Below, one piece after another: positions 8,929-19,704 of a stretch of 64,000 nt of DNA (position 1 is its first letter; every line of letters begins with the position of its first letter). This DNA is from an uncultured Eubacteriales bacterium. GTDB taxonomy: Bacteria > Bacillota > Clostridia > Oscillospirales > CAG-272. The notes beneath the pieces are model-generated. The model did not search any database. It saw nothing but the letters and a program-made list of their open reading frames with translations, and was not told the origin of the DNA. The translations under genes and the position numbers were made by a program. Where the stretch lies: positions 1-64,000 of the forward strand of contig URDS01000004.1 in assembly GCA_900546635.1 (NCBI GenBank), read 5' to 3'.

Positions 8929-8957
8929 TTGCAAATTTCGGCAAATACGTGTATGAT
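8929..8957 (+). promoter_or_regulatory. promoter of pyridoxamine kinase gene
   Basis: TTGCAA (8929-8934) and TATGAT (8952-8957) have a 17-base spacer, about 95 bases before the GTG start. Confidence 0.55.
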
Positions 8958-9053
8958 AAAAAGCGCAGAAAAAACGAGACGCTGCGTTTTTTTGCGTTTT
9001 GCCGCCGGATGAGTGGCAAGCGAACACGGATTTTTAAGAGGGGGAGTGCTGCT

Positions 9054-9926
9054 GTGGAGAAAAAACGGATCCGGCGCGTTGCCGCGCTGCATGATTTATC
9101 CGGATTCGGGCGCTGCGCGCTGACCGTTGTGATTCCCACGCTTTCGGCCATGGGGGTACAGGTTGTACCGCTGCCGACGGCGCTTTTGTCTACGCATACG
9201 GGCGGATTTGACGATTATTATTTTCAGGATCTCAGCGATTCGATGGAAAAAATCGCGGCGCACTGGGAGGCGCTGGATCTGCGTTTTGATGCAATTTATA
9301 CGGGATTTTTGGCGTCCGCCGCACAGTGCGAGCTAATCAAACGCTTTAACCTGCGCTTTGGGGGCGGGGATACGATGGTTTTGGTCGATCCCGTATTCGG
9401 GGACGACGGCGCGCTGTATTCCGCGTGTACGCCGGAGCTTGTACACGGGATGTATGCCCTTTGCGCGCAGGCGGACAGCATTGTGCCGAATTTAACGGAA
9501 GCCTGTATGCTGTGCGGACGGCCTTTTGAAGATACGGCGGCGATGTCCCAGCGCGCGCTGACCGAATATGTCACAAGACTTTTATATGAGCTTGCCGAAA
9601 TCGGGCCGAAAAAGGTTGTGATCACCGGGATTGCCGCGGGCGGGGACAATGTCGTGACTGCCGGATTGGATCGGTCGGGGGCGTCCTTGGATCACACGCC
9701 GTTTTTTGTGAGCCTCAAACGGATCGGCGGGGCGTATCCGGGAACGGGCGAACTGTTTGCAAGCGTTATGCTCGGCAAACTGCTGTCCGGCGCGTCGTTT
9801 CCCTCCGCCGTAACGGCGGCGAGCGCGTTTGTCCGGGATGTGATTGATTTTTCCACGGGATTTGATACGCCGAGGCGCGAGGGCGTCGCGCTTGAACCTT
9901 GCCTGCACAGACTTTCCGAGCTTTGA
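9054..9926 (+). CDS. pdxY: pyridoxamine/pyridoxal kinase
   Basis: The 290-residue protein is a ribokinase-fold vitamin B6 kinase that phosphorylates pyridoxal or pyridoxamine. Features: N-terminal HDLSGFGRCALT, the substrate-pocket region LPTALLSTHTGGF, VDPVFGDDGALY near residue 110, VPNLTEACML near 145 and the ATP/anion-hole motif GTGELFASV near 230, where the usual catalytic Asp position is Glu. The frame opens at 8949, but the GTG at 9054 has AGAGGGGGAG in place and starts just before the conserved strand. It stands alone with its own promoter; no B6 biosynthesis genes are nearby, which fits a salvage role. Confidence 0.88.
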   Translation: MEKKRIRRVAALHDLSGFGRCALTVVIPTLSAMGVQVVPLPTALLSTHTGGFDDYYFQDLSDSMEKIAAHWEALDLRFDAIYTGFLASAAQCELIKRFNLRFGGGDTMVLVDPVFGDDGALYSACTPELVHGMYALCAQADSIVPNLTEACMLCGRPFEDTAAMSQRALTEYVTRLLYELAEIGPKKVVITGIAAGGDNVVTAGLDRSGASLDHTPFFVSLKRIGGAYPGTGELFASVMLGKLLSGASFPSAVTAASAFVRDVIDFSTGFDTPRREGVALEPCLHRLSEL

Positions 9927-9929
9927 TAA

Positions 9930-11687
<1,758 letters not shown>

Positions 11688-11711
11688 TTGAAAAAGCGAA
11701 AATTTGAATGG

Positions 11712-11762
11712 CAGCTTCATATGCCGGGCGCTTGAAAACGCCCGGCATATGAAGCTGTTTTT
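11712..11762 (+). terminator. terminator of pyrG
   Basis: A perfect 19-bp stem (11712-11730 with 11739-11757), 8-base loop and five T residues: a very strong intrinsic terminator. Confidence 0.93.
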
Positions 11763-12070
11763 ACATGTAATTATATAACCAAAGAAAAAATATGTTTTGC
11801 GCTACTAAAACCGCGGCTTTCCGCTTTTGCCGGGAGCGCGGCTTTGCAAAACCGGCCGGATGGTTTTTCCGCGCGGCTTTGTCCTTGTCCGCATGTATTC
11901 GCGTTTGTGCGCCCGTCTTGCACCAAAAACGCTCTTCCGCAATACAATGAAAATAGAAAAGTATCAAAGCGTGTCATAATTTACCTGCAAAAAATTTTTC
12001 CGCAATGTTTAAAATTTGCGTGATGCTGGGAAAAATAGTGATACCGAAATAATTTGCGGAGAGTGATAAA
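11763..12070. other. spacer upstream of mazF, no antitoxin gene seen
   Basis: All six frames were read for a MazE/EndoAI-like antitoxin. Only short Arg/Cys-rich frames without AbrB-fold motifs occur. No consensus promoter stands out. Confidence 0.5.
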
Positions 12071-12433
12071 ATGAGTGTGCGGCGCGGAGATATTTTTTAC
12101 GCCGACTTAAGCCCGGTTGTCGGGTCTGAGCAAGGCGGTTTGCGTCCTGTCCTGATTGTGCAGAACGATGTGGGCAATAAGTACAGTCCGACGGTTATAG
12201 CCGCGGCGATCACGAGCAAAATGAGCAAAACACATTTGCCCACACATATTGACATATATGCGGACAAGGTCGGACTGCAAAAAGATTCGGTCGTCCTGCT
12301 GGAACAGATACGTACAATCGATAAACGGCGCCTGAAAGAAAAAATGGGGCACTTGGACGACGATGTAATGAATCAGGTGAACAATGCGATCTCGATCAGC
12401 TTCGGTCTCGGCGGGGGCGGCGCAACCGGCTGA
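12071..12433 (+). CDS. ndoA: MazF/EndoA-type mRNA interferase
   Basis: This 120-residue protein matches the PemK/MazF toxin family, closest in style to Bacillus EndoA: it has [20 protein letters not shown] near the start, RPVLIVQND with the catalytic Arg, the AAAITSKM stretch with the catalytic Thr, and [18 protein letters not shown]. EndoA cleaves single-stranded mRNA at short U-rich motifs. Normally an antitoxin gene (EndoAI) lies directly upstream, often after alr; neither is present here. A GGAG ribosome site precedes the ATG. A Gly-rich tail of about ten residues extends past the family core. Confidence 0.92.
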   Translation: MSVRRGDIFYADLSPVVGSEQGGLRPVLIVQNDVGNKYSPTVIAAAITSKMSKTHLPTHIDIYADKVGLQKDSVVLLEQIRTIDKRRLKEKMGHLDDDVMNQVNNAISISFGLGGGGATG

Positions 12434-12466
12434 TTTTTTGTATATGCCTGCGCTTTGAGGCGTGAC

Positions 12467-12550
12467 GGGGCGTATATGCGCCCCATTGTCGAAGAGCCTT
12501 GACTTTTCGACGGCCTCGGCGGCGGATTGTATCCGCCGCTTTTCTGTTTC
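12467..12550 (+). terminator. terminator region of mazF with three hairpins
   Basis: Three hairpins follow in a row: GGGGCG/CGCCCC (12467-12484), GTCGAA/TTCGAC (12488-12511) and a 9-bp GC-rich stem (12519-12527 with 12531-12539) followed by TTTTCTGTTT. The last is the terminator proper. Confidence 0.65.
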
Positions 12551-12608
12551 ATCGCCTTTTTGACGTGGGGGCGGCGGATGTTATTCAAAATGAATCTGTG
12601 AAAACCTC
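12551..12608. other. short spacer before the aldolase promoter
   Basis: No gene or further structure seen between the mazF terminator and the aldolase promoter. Confidence 0.4.
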
Positions 12609-12637
12609 TTGCTTTTTGCTGACAGGTGCGATACAAT
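12609..12637 (+). promoter_or_regulatory. promoter of the fructose-bisphosphate aldolase gene
   Basis: TTGCTT (12609-12614) and TACAAT (12632-12637) with 17-base spacing. It shares CTTGCTTTTTG with the pyrG promoter. The transcript would have a leader of about 135 bases. Confidence 0.6.
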
Positions 12638-12778
12638 ATGTTCAGGATTTAACAAATCGGATTTGGCTTTTGTCTTGTGTCAAACGGACTTTCGCGCCGC
12701 TTTCCATATGTCCGTGTTTTATGGTCCGGCAGTTTGGAAAAACGATCAATAAAAATTTTAAAATACAGGAGAGAGACT

Positions 12779-13708
12779 ATGGCACTTGTAACCACAAAAG
12801 AGATGTTTAAAAAGGCGTACGAGGGCGGTTATGCCATCGGTGCGTTCAACATCAACAATATGGAGATTATTCAGGCGATCACCGAGGCGGCTGAAGAACT
12901 TCGTTCTCCGGTAATTCTTCAGGTTTCGGCGGGCGCAAGAAAGTACGCCAAGCACGAGTATCTGGTGGCGCTTGCGCAGGCGGCTATCAAGGATACGGGC
13001 GTGGATCTTGCGCTGCATCTTGACCACGGCGCGGACTTTGAAATCTGCAAGGCCTGCATCGACGGCGGATTTACGTCGGTGATGATCGACGGTTCGCATC
13101 ATAGCTTTGAGGATAATGTCGCGCTGACCAAACAGGTTGTAGACTATGCGCATGCGCACGGCGTCGTCGTCGAAGGCGAACTCGGCAAACTTGCCGGTAT
13201 TGAGGATGACGTGAAAGTTGCGGCGGACGACGCGATGTATACCGATCCCGGCGAGGTTGAAGAATTTGTTTCCCGCACCGGCGTAGATTCGCTCGCCATT
13301 GCTATTGGTACCAGTCACGGCGCTTATAAGTTCAAGGGCGAACCCAAACTGCGCTTTGATATTCTGGAGGATATTTCGCACCGCCTGCCCGGTTTCCCGA
13401 TCGTTTTGCACGGCGCTTCGAGCGTGATTCCCGAACTGGTGGAGGAGATCAACGCATGCGGCGGCAATCTGGACGGGGCGCGCGGCGTACCGGAGGAACT
13501 GCTGCGCCGTGCGGCTTCCATGGCCGTTTGCAAGATCAACATTGACTCGGATATCCGTCTTGCCATGACCGCGGGTATTCGCCGTGTCATGAAAAACCAG
13601 CCTGAGGTATTTGACCCCAGAACCTATCTTACGGTCGGCCGTGACGAAGTCAGAAAGATGGTCCGGCATAAGATTGAGACGGTACTTGGCTCCGCAAACA
13701 CGCTTTAA
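12779..13708 (+). CDS. fba: class II fructose-1,6-bisphosphate aldolase
   Basis: The 309-residue zinc aldolase splits fructose-1,6-bisphosphate in glycolysis and makes it in gluconeogenesis. Visible landmarks: AIGAFNINNMEIIQAI (20-35), the metal/catalytic HLDHGADFEICKACIDGG (80-97), MIDGSHHSFEDN, EGELGKLAGIED, the zinc ligand His in GTSHGAYKFKGEPKL, and VLHGASSVI near 219. This pattern fits the TIGR01859 FBA group rather than the tagatose-specific GatY/KbaY branch, although that distinction is not certain by eye. AGGAGAGAG precedes the ATG at 12779. It has its own promoter and a strong terminator. Confidence 0.92.
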   Translation: MALVTTKEMFKKAYEGGYAIGAFNINNMEIIQAITEAAEELRSPVILQVSAGARKYAKHEYLVALAQAAIKDTGVDLALHLDHGADFEICKACIDGGFTSVMIDGSHHSFEDNVALTKQVVDYAHAHGVVVEGELGKLAGIEDDVKVAADDAMYTDPGEVEEFVSRTGVDSLAIAIGTSHGAYKFKGEPKLRFDILEDISHRLPGFPIVLHGASSVIPELVEEINACGGNLDGARGVPEELLRRAASMAVCKINIDSDIRLAMTAGIRRVMKNQPEVFDPRTYLTVGRDEVRKMVRHKIETVLGSANTL

Positions 13709-13729
13709 TTCTGATTTTGATTTGAAAGG

Positions 13730-13764
13730 AAAGCTGCGGCAGATTTTATTGCCGCAGCTTTTAT
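13730..13764 (+). terminator. terminator of fba
   Basis: A perfect 12-bp stem (13730-13741 with 13750-13761) with 8-base loop; the T run is short. The next gene starts 13 bases later. Confidence 0.75.
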
Positions 13765-13774
13765 ACATAGAATT

Positions 13775-14485
13775 ATGAAGTACAGTGAAAAAGTAAAAAT
13801 CTACGGACAGGACGTGGATATGAACGGGATTCTGCGGCCGGCGTCTCTTTTAGCCATGCTGGAGGATGCCGGATCGCATCAAATGGCGGCTTATCCGCCC
13901 AGCAACGACGACCTTTTGAAAAGAGGCATGGTGTTTATCGCCAGCCGGATTGTCATGCAAATTTATCAAAATGTGCCGGACGGCGCGGAGGCGGAGGCGG
14001 TTACATGGGGAAGCGACGGACGCGGCGTGACGCATAACCGATGTTATCAACTGAACTGGAACGGGGAAGCGGCGGCGAAAGTGTTTTCTTCCTGGGCGCT
14101 TGTCCGCCTTGCCGACCGCAGTCTTGTGCGGTTCGGCGAGATTCAGCACGCGTTTGAGACCGAACCGCCGCTTGTGATAGATCTGCCGCTGCGCGTACGC
14201 ATGCCGAGAAGCGAAGAATTTGAGCAGGTCGGAGAGCGTCCGGTCTACTTCAGCGATGCGGACGGCAACGGACATATGAACAATACAAAATATATCTCCA
14301 TGCTCTGCGATTTTGTTCCGGGGATTGAGAAGCGCGCTTTGCGCGGGATCAACATCAGCTATATGGCGGAAGCGCCGTATGGGGATGTGCTCTCTGTCTT
14401 TTGCAAAGAAGACGGCGACAGTTTTTATTTTAAGACGGTGCGCCGGGACGGAAAAGTCAACTGCGAAGCGGTTTTGTATTTTTAA
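13775..14485 (+). CDS. acyl-ACP thioesterase
   Basis: The 236-residue protein is a double hot-dog thioesterase of the plant FatA/bacterial acyl-ACP thioesterase type, releasing fatty acids from acyl carrier protein. The first hot-dog (about 1-125) has YGQDVDMNGILRPASLLAMLED and WGSDGRGVTHNRCYQL; the second has the active-site motif FSDADGNGHMNNTKYISML (about 167-185), which supplies the catalytic Asp/Asn/His set. The start codon follows directly after the fba terminator and has no recognisable ribosome site, so translation may be weak, leaderless or dependent on read-through. No downstream partner gene is adjacent. Confidence 0.85.
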   Translation: MKYSEKVKIYGQDVDMNGILRPASLLAMLEDAGSHQMAAYPPSNDDLLKRGMVFIASRIVMQIYQNVPDGAEAEAVTWGSDGRGVTHNRCYQLNWNGEAAAKVFSSWALVRLADRSLVRFGEIQHAFETEPPLVIDLPLRVRMPRSEEFEQVGERPVYFSDADGNGHMNNTKYISMLCDFVPGIEKRALRGINISYMAEAPYGDVLSVFCKEDGDSFYFKTVRRDGKVNCEAVLYF

Positions 14486-14745
14486 CGGCACGGTGCGGCC
14501 GGGTTCGCGCCGACTTCCGGAAATTTTATATTCGGCGGACATTTGCGGCGCGTTTTGCGCCGCACGTTTGTTCTTTCTCGCAAATTGCATTTTTGCCGTC
14601 AAAAAACAGGAAAAATTCGGTTAAAAAATTCCGAAAAATTTTTGTTTTCAGAGAGGAATTTCCATGGGTGTTTCGACTAATTATAGAAAGCGTTAGAGCT
14701 TCTTCAAAAAAGTATTAACATTTCTTAAAATTTCATGAGAATATA
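14486..14745. other. spacer upstream of the hybrid transporter operon
   Basis: No coding frame with family features. The right half is AT-rich, as expected for an UP-element-like region before the promoter. Confidence 0.4.
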
Positions 14746-14774
14746 TTGACGGCAAACATCGGACGTGTTATAAT
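14746..14774 (+). promoter_or_regulatory. promoter of the hybrid transporter operon
   Basis: TTGACG (14746-14751) and TATAAT (14769-14774) are 17 bases apart, about 55 bases before the first start codon. Confidence 0.72.
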
Positions 14775-14828
14775 TGCTGTATTATTCAGGATAGAACAGT
14801 GACATGTGGAAAAAGGAGGAAATGCGCG

Positions 14829-15710
14829 GTGAAAAAAATCAGGCGGGATAAGCGCGAGCGTATCGAGCGCGCCAAGACCTCGCTGTTTATAGCGCCCTCT
14901 TTTATTGGCGCGGCGGTTTTCTTTATTTTGCCGTTTTTAGTGGTCGGCTATTATTCATTGATCGACAACCCGATCAATCAGGAATTTGTAGGCATTGAAA
15001 ATTATAAATACCTTTTGCAGAACAGCGCGTTTCGTTCGGCGGTGAAAAATACGGCTGTCTTTTCTGGAATCGCAGTTCCGCTTGCGGTTGTGATTCCGCT
15101 TCTTTTTGCGGTGCTGCTGATGCGGAAAATGCCGTGCGCTTCGCTTTTTAAAACCATTTTAATCAGTCCCTTGATGGTGCCGACCGCTTCTGTTGTGCTG
15201 ATCTGGGAAGTGCTTTTTCATTATGACGGCACGGTGAATCATTTCTTGTCCGCGTTCGGCATTGATCCAATCGACTTTTTTAAATCCAAATATGCCGTGG
15301 TCATTATCGTCTGCCTGTTTCTTTGGAAAAATATCGGATACAATATGATTCTGTTCATGGCGGCGCTTGCCAATATCCCGAAAGACATCACCGAAGCGTG
15401 TATGCTTGACGGCGCGGGACCGGTTCGGGTATTCTGGAAAATCAAACTGCCCTACATATCCTCAACGGTTCTGTTCGTAACGATTTTGTCTTTAATCAAT
15501 TCGTTTAAAATTTTCCGTGAGGTTTACCTGATGACAGGTAATTATCCGTATAATACGCTTTACATGCTGCAGCATTTTATGAACAATACGTTTATCCAGT
15601 TGGATTATCAAAAATTGTCCGCCGCTGCGATCCTGATGTGCGCGGTGATGATTGTGCTGATCGGCGTGCTGTTCTTCATTGACAGCAAGTTTGGGAAGGA
15701 TGTGGAATGA
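14829..15710 (+). CDS. sugar ABC transporter permease, MalF type
   Basis: The 293-residue inner-membrane protein has about six transmembrane segments and the ATPase-contacting EAA loop EACMLDGAGPVRVFWKIKLPY (near residue 195), typical of carbohydrate uptake family 1 permeases. It pairs with the next gene product. The frame opens at 14799, but GTG 14829 has GGAGGA eight bases upstream and is preferred. No ATPase gene is in the operon; in Firmicutes such systems usually share an MsmX/UgpC-type ATPase encoded elsewhere. Confidence 0.9.
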   Translation: MKKIRRDKRERIERAKTSLFIAPSFIGAAVFFILPFLVVGYYSLIDNPINQEFVGIENYKYLLQNSAFRSAVKNTAVFSGIAVPLAVVIPLLFAVLLMRKMPCASLFKTILISPLMVPTASVVLIWEVLFHYDGTVNHFLSAFGIDPIDFFKSKYAVVIIVCLFLWKNIGYNMILFMAALANIPKDITEACMLDGAGPVRVFWKIKLPYISSTVLFVTILSLINSFKIFREVYLMTGNYPYNTLYMLQHFMNNTFIQLDYQKLSAAAILMCAVMIVLIGVLFFIDSKFGKDVE

Positions 15711-16618
15711 GAGTGTCTGTACGCAAGAAGTTTCGGTCGGTGCGGCAGGGCACGGCTACCGCAATCATCTTCCTGTTTTTCCTCGGCGTATGCATTGTAT
15801 TCATTATGCCCACGCTTTTGACGTTTACCAATTCGTTGATGTCCAAAACCGAAATCGCGGCCAACTACGGGCATGTGTTTGAAAGCGTATCCGGCGATGC
15901 CAAAACCTATGTCTCCGGCGACACCAATTTGAAGTTGATTCCGGATATGGTTGTTTTCGACCAGTATGAAAATGTACTCTTTAAAAACCCGCAGTATCTT
16001 CTGAAATTTTGGAACTCGATGATTTTGACGGTGCCTATCGTCGTGTTTCAGATTTTTGTTGCCTTACTTGCCTCATATGGCTTTGCCCGTTTTTCGGGAA
16101 AGCTCAGAAGTATCGTGTTTTTTACCTATGTGATTTTGATGCTGATGCCCTATCAGGTCACGCTGGTGCCGAATTATCTGGTTTCCGAGTGGCTCGGACT
16201 TTTGGATACGCGCCTTGCGATCATATTGCCGGGTATATTTTCACCCTTTGCGGTCTTTATACTCACCAAGTTTATGCGGCGAATCCCATATGCGATTATT
16301 GAGGCCGCAAAGCTGGACGGCGCGGGCGAAATCCAGATGTTTTTCCGCATCTGTCTGCCGATGTCCAAGGGAATTATCTATTCGGTTGCAATTTTGATTT
16401 TCATTGACTATTGGAATATGGTCGAGCAGCCGCTTGTTTTGATTAAAAACACGGATTTGCATCCGTTGTCGGTGTTCTTGTCTCAGATCAACACCGGAGA
16501 TTCGGCGCTCGCTTTCGCGGTGGCCAGTATATATATGATTATTCCGATTCTCACGTTTTTGTACAGTGAGGATTATATCGTCGAGGGCGTCGCTTACGCC
16601 GGCGGCGTAAAGGGATAG
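15707..16618 (+). CDS. sugar ABC transporter permease, MalG type
   Basis: The 303-residue permease has six transmembrane segments and the EAA loop EAAKLDGAGEIQMFFRICLPM (near 205). A longer extracellular segment of about 60 residues lies between the first and second membrane helices (about 40-105), where classical MalG proteins also have a periplasmic loop. The start overlaps the stop of the MalF-type gene (ATGA), so the two are translationally coupled. It would form the heterodimeric channel with that protein and be fed by the operon's large binding lipoprotein. Confidence 0.9.
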   Translation: MRVSVRKKFRSVRQGTATAIIFLFFLGVCIVFIMPTLLTFTNSLMSKTEIAANYGHVFESVSGDAKTYVSGDTNLKLIPDMVVFDQYENVLFKNPQYLLKFWNSMILTVPIVVFQIFVALLASYGFARFSGKLRSIVFFTYVILMLMPYQVTLVPNYLVSEWLGLLDTRLAIILPGIFSPFAVFILTKFMRRIPYAIIEAAKLDGAGEIQMFFRICLPMSKGIIYSVAILIFIDYWNMVEQPLVLIKNTDLHPLSVFLSQINTGDSALAFAVASIYMIIPILTFLYSEDYIVEGVAYAGGVKG

Positions 16619-16631
16619 GAGAGAGGTATTT

Positions 16632-18689
16632 ATGGAAGAGAAAAACAAACGGGGTTGGATTAAAAACGTCATCATTATTTTTCTTGTCGTTATGCTTTTG
16701 CTGACCCTATTTTCAAATACGATTATGAATCGCTCTCTGCCGGAGGTCGCGGTACAGTCCGCTGAAAGCGGTACGATTACGACGCAGGTGAAACTGAGCG
16801 GAACGGTCAGCGCCAATCAGACGCGGGAGATTTCGCTTGAAAATGCGCGCAAGGTGGATTCGGTACTTGTCCGCCGCGGAGACTATGTGGAGCGCGGCAC
16901 GGTGCTTGCGACGCTGGTTGTGGGCGAGAGCAATGAGATTTTCGATGCCGAAATCGCGCTCAAACGTCTGGAAATCGAATATAAGCAGCTTTTGCTTGAA
17001 AGCGAGGACACCCTGATCGCCACGCGCTATGAATTGGAGGATAAGCAAAAGGAACTCGCGACGCTTCAGACATACATAGACGGTTACGGTGATCTTGAAA
17101 CGGTCAAAAACAATTATCAGGCGCAGATTGATTTGATTCAGTTGGCGATTAAAGATTTGGATGAAAAGATCGAATCGCTTGACAAGCAGCTGAGCAAGCT
17201 GACCGATTCGGGCTATACCGATATGAGTAAACTCAATCAGGCCATCGAAGAGGCGAAAGACGCGGTCAGCGATGCGGAATCCGCCTATAATTCGGCCAAG
17301 CGTGCCGCGCAGAAAGCGCAGACGGTTTACAACAATTCAAGCACGGTATATGGGGCGGCGGAACAGGATTATGACGATGCGGTCGATGCGCGCAAAGACA
17401 TAGAATCCAGTATCGAAACGCTGGGAACGCAGCTTGACAAGCTGAAAGAAGATCTTGCGACGATTCAGGAGCAGATTGACGCGCTGGTACCTCCCGGTCC
17501 GGATGCGACGGAGGAAGAGATCGCGGAATACAATCGGAAAAAGGCTGAACTGACCGATAAAAAAAGTGAGAAGAATGCGCAGATTCGCGATAAAAATGAG
17601 GAGATTACAAACAAAAAATCCGAGTTGAAGGACGCGAAAACGGCGGAATCCGATGCGCTTGAAAGCTTTAATTCTGCGGGTACCGCCATGAACACGGCGC
17701 ATGCCAATTATACCAGCGCAAAGAGCGCAAAAGACAGCGCGGAGTCCTCGTATAAAGCGGCAAAGAAACAGCTTGAAGATTTAAACGAGGGTTGGGAGTA
17801 TGCGCTTTTGTCTTCCCGCAAGGAAGAAATCGAGGCGGAAAAGAAAGAAAAAGGCGAGCAGGTAGAGGAGCTTCAAAAGCAGTTGGATACGGTGATTGAA
17901 AAAATGCCGAAAACGCTGGAGGAGGCCGAAAATGAAAAGGTACAGCTGACGCGCAGCATCGAAAGTCTGGAATCTACCATTCGCCGGACCGAAGCAAACG
18001 AAGAGATCAACGGTCAGACCGAAGCGCTGGATATGGAAATCAAGCGTTCGGAAATTGACCGCAAAAAAGCAGAGATTGCCAAGTTAAAGGAGAAAGTGAC
18101 TTCCACGGAAATCAAAGCGACGGTCAGCGGCACGATAAACAGTGTCAATATCGCTGCGGGCGATGAAGTGGAGGCAGGGCAGACTGTATTTGAAATTATT
18201 ATGACCGATCAGGGTTATACGATGGAATGCAGCGTGACCAACGCGCAGGCGTCGAGACTCAGTGTAGGTCAGGAGGCCGAGGTTCAATATTATTATTGGG
18301 GTACAAAGCCGTCCGTCCGCATTTCCGCGATTAAGAATGATCCGAACAATTCGGGCAAGGGCAAATTGGTCACGTTCACCGTGGAGGGCGACATCAGCGA
18401 CGGAACCAATTTGACCATTACGGTCGGAAGCCGCGGTTCCAGCTATGATACCATCGTGCCCAACAGCGCCATCCGTGAGGATTCCGAGGGCAAATTTGTA
18501 TTGCTGGTTGTTTCAAAGCCGTCTCCGCTCGGAAACCGCTTCTTTGCGGAACGCAAAAATGTAGAGGTTCTGGCTTCGGATGCAACCAAGAGCGCGATTG
18601 ACGCTACGCTGTCGTGGGGTGATTACATCATTACCAATTCTTCTGTGCCGATTTCGGACGGTATGCAGATTCGGATGAGCGAAAAATAA
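16632..18689 (+). CDS. HlyD/MacA-like membrane-fusion adaptor with long coiled coil
   Basis: The 685-residue protein has an N-terminal membrane anchor (about 10-30), a first biotinyl-lipoyl half (about 45-105; GTITTQVKLSGTVSANQTRE and RRGDYVERGTVLATL), a very long coiled-coil hairpin (about 115-490, rich in Glu, Lys and Ala), the returning lipoyl half (TVSGTINSVNIAAGDEVEAG, near 497), then beta-barrel and membrane-proximal domains to the end. This is the architecture of MacA-type adaptors, but the coiled coil is unusually long for a bacterium without an outer membrane channel. It lies 13 bases after the MalG-type gene and 11 bases before a MacB-like protein gene, with AGGAGAGAGG upstream. Its role beside sugar permeases is unexplained. 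Confidence 0.87.
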   Translation: MEEKNKRGWIKNVIIIFLVVMLLLTLFSNTIMNRSLPEVAVQSAESGTITTQVKLSGTVSANQTREISLENARKVDSVLVRRGDYVERGTVLATLVVGESNEIFDAEIALKRLEIEYKQLLLESEDTLIATRYELEDKQKELATLQTYIDGYGDLETVKNNYQAQIDLIQLAIKDLDEKIESLDKQLSKLTDSGYTDMSKLNQAIEEAKDAVSDAESAYNSAKRAAQKAQTVYNNSSTVYGAAEQDYDDAVDARKDIESSIETLGTQLDKLKEDLATIQEQIDALVPPGPDATEEEIAEYNRKKAELTDKKSEKNAQIRDKNEEITNKKSELKDAKTAESDALESFNSAGTAMNTAHANYTSAKSAKDSAESSYKAAKKQLEDLNEGWEYALLSSRKEEIEAEKKEKGEQVEELQKQLDTVIEKMPKTLEEAENEKVQLTRSIESLESTIRRTEANEEINGQTEALDMEIKRSEIDRKKAEIAKLKEKVTSTEIKATVSGTINSVNIAAGDEVEAGQTVFEIIMTDQGYTMECSVTNAQASRLSVGQEAEVQYYYWGTKPSVRISAIKNDPNNSGKGKLVTFTVEGDISDGTNLTITVGSRGSSYDTIVPNSAIREDSEGKFVLLVVSKPSPLGNRFFAERKNVEVLASDATKSAIDATLSWGDYIITNSSVPISDGMQIRMSEK

Positions 18690-18700
18690 GGAGGTCGGCT

Positions 18701-19693
18701 GTGAAGAAACGGGTACTGGTTTTTGGCGTCCTTATGGCGGTGTTTCTTGCGCTCGCGTTTTCGCTCGGCGCCGCTCGGCGTTCTGTGACGGCGGGGTATG
18801 ACCGTGACTTTGCGGCGGACCGTTTTCGGGGGACGAATACAAATAAGTATACGCAGCTTTCTCTCTATTGTACCGAGCAGGATTATCTGACGCCCGACGG
18901 CATGATGGCGATTAAAAATTCGATTGAATCCGGACTTACGGCCGAAAGTCTGCCGACCGCGGGAAATTATCTGCTTTGCGCGTCGGTTGAAAAAGATGTG
19001 ACCATTGCGCGGGATCAGAATACAGTTAATGCGATTGCGACGGTTTATTTCGGGGATTATTTCGGTCTGCATCCTGAGATCCCGCAGACCGGCGGCTATC
19101 TTGATGAGTCGGACGCAACCACCGAGTTCTGCGCGATTGATGATTTTGCGGCGTGGCGGCTGTTCGGCTCGGTCGATGTATGCGGGATGGATTTGGAGAT
19201 CAACGGAAAATTTTACACAATTTCCGCGGTGTTGACTGCCGATCGAAGCACGTATTCTGAATATTACGGCATCACGCCCAGGGTTTATATTTTATATAAT
19301 TCTGCGGCAATGCGAAATCAAAATTTGACTTTTACATCGCTTGAGGCTGTTTTGCCGGATCCGATTACGGATTTCGGCCGGGATTTATTTGCTTCCGCAA
19401 CTTCCGCTTACGGCGAGGAGGTCGTCGTCAATCATGAACGGTTTACGCCGCTCCGCCTGTGGGAAAAGATCAAGGGAATGACGGCGCTCGGTGTCATGAC
19501 CGGGGCGTCGTATCCATATTATGAAAACGTGTCGCGCATTATGGAAACCAAATGCGCCATGCTGCTGACCTTTGAAGCGGTATCGTGGATATTGACTGCG
19601 GCGATGTTGATTTGTCTTGCCGTATCTGTTTTTCGTCCGCTTCTCAGACGGTATCATGAAAAACGAAGAGCGCGTAAAATACACGCATTTTAA
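18701..19693 (+). CDS. MacB-like extracellular-domain membrane protein without ATPase
   Basis: The 330-residue protein has one membrane helix at each end (about 5-22 and 283-305) and a 260-residue extracellular domain between them. Weak features recall the MacB periplasmic core domain: IATVYFGDYFGLHPEIPQTG, DDFAAWRLFGS and INGKFYTISAVL, the pattern that follows the first helix in MacB/LolC permeases. It lacks both the ATPase and the FtsX-type four-helix bundle. GTG start with AAGGAGG upstream. Placed directly after the adaptor gene, it most likely forms an extracellular complex with the adaptor (inference). It might be an unrelated domain; confidence in the MacB link is moderate. Confidence 0.6.
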   Translation: MKKRVLVFGVLMAVFLALAFSLGAARRSVTAGYDRDFAADRFRGTNTNKYTQLSLYCTEQDYLTPDGMMAIKNSIESGLTAESLPTAGNYLLCASVEKDVTIARDQNTVNAIATVYFGDYFGLHPEIPQTGGYLDESDATTEFCAIDDFAAWRLFGSVDVCGMDLEINGKFYTISAVLTADRSTYSEYYGITPRVYILYNSAAMRNQNLTFTSLEAVLPDPITDFGRDLFASATSAYGEEVVVNHERFTPLRLWEKIKGMTALGVMTGASYPYYENVSRIMETKCAMLLTFEAVSWILTAAMLICLAVSVFRPLLRRYHEKRRARKIHAF

Positions 19694-19704
19694 GGAGGAA
19701 CAGA

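Noticed and set aside
8756..9151. 131-residue minus-strand frame before pyridoxamine kinase
   Set aside because: It overlaps the kinase start, ribosome site and promoter and resembles no family.
12758..13768. 336-residue open frame antisense to the aldolase gene
   Set aside because: It covers the whole fba gene and its terminator; composition is that of a mirrored coding frame.
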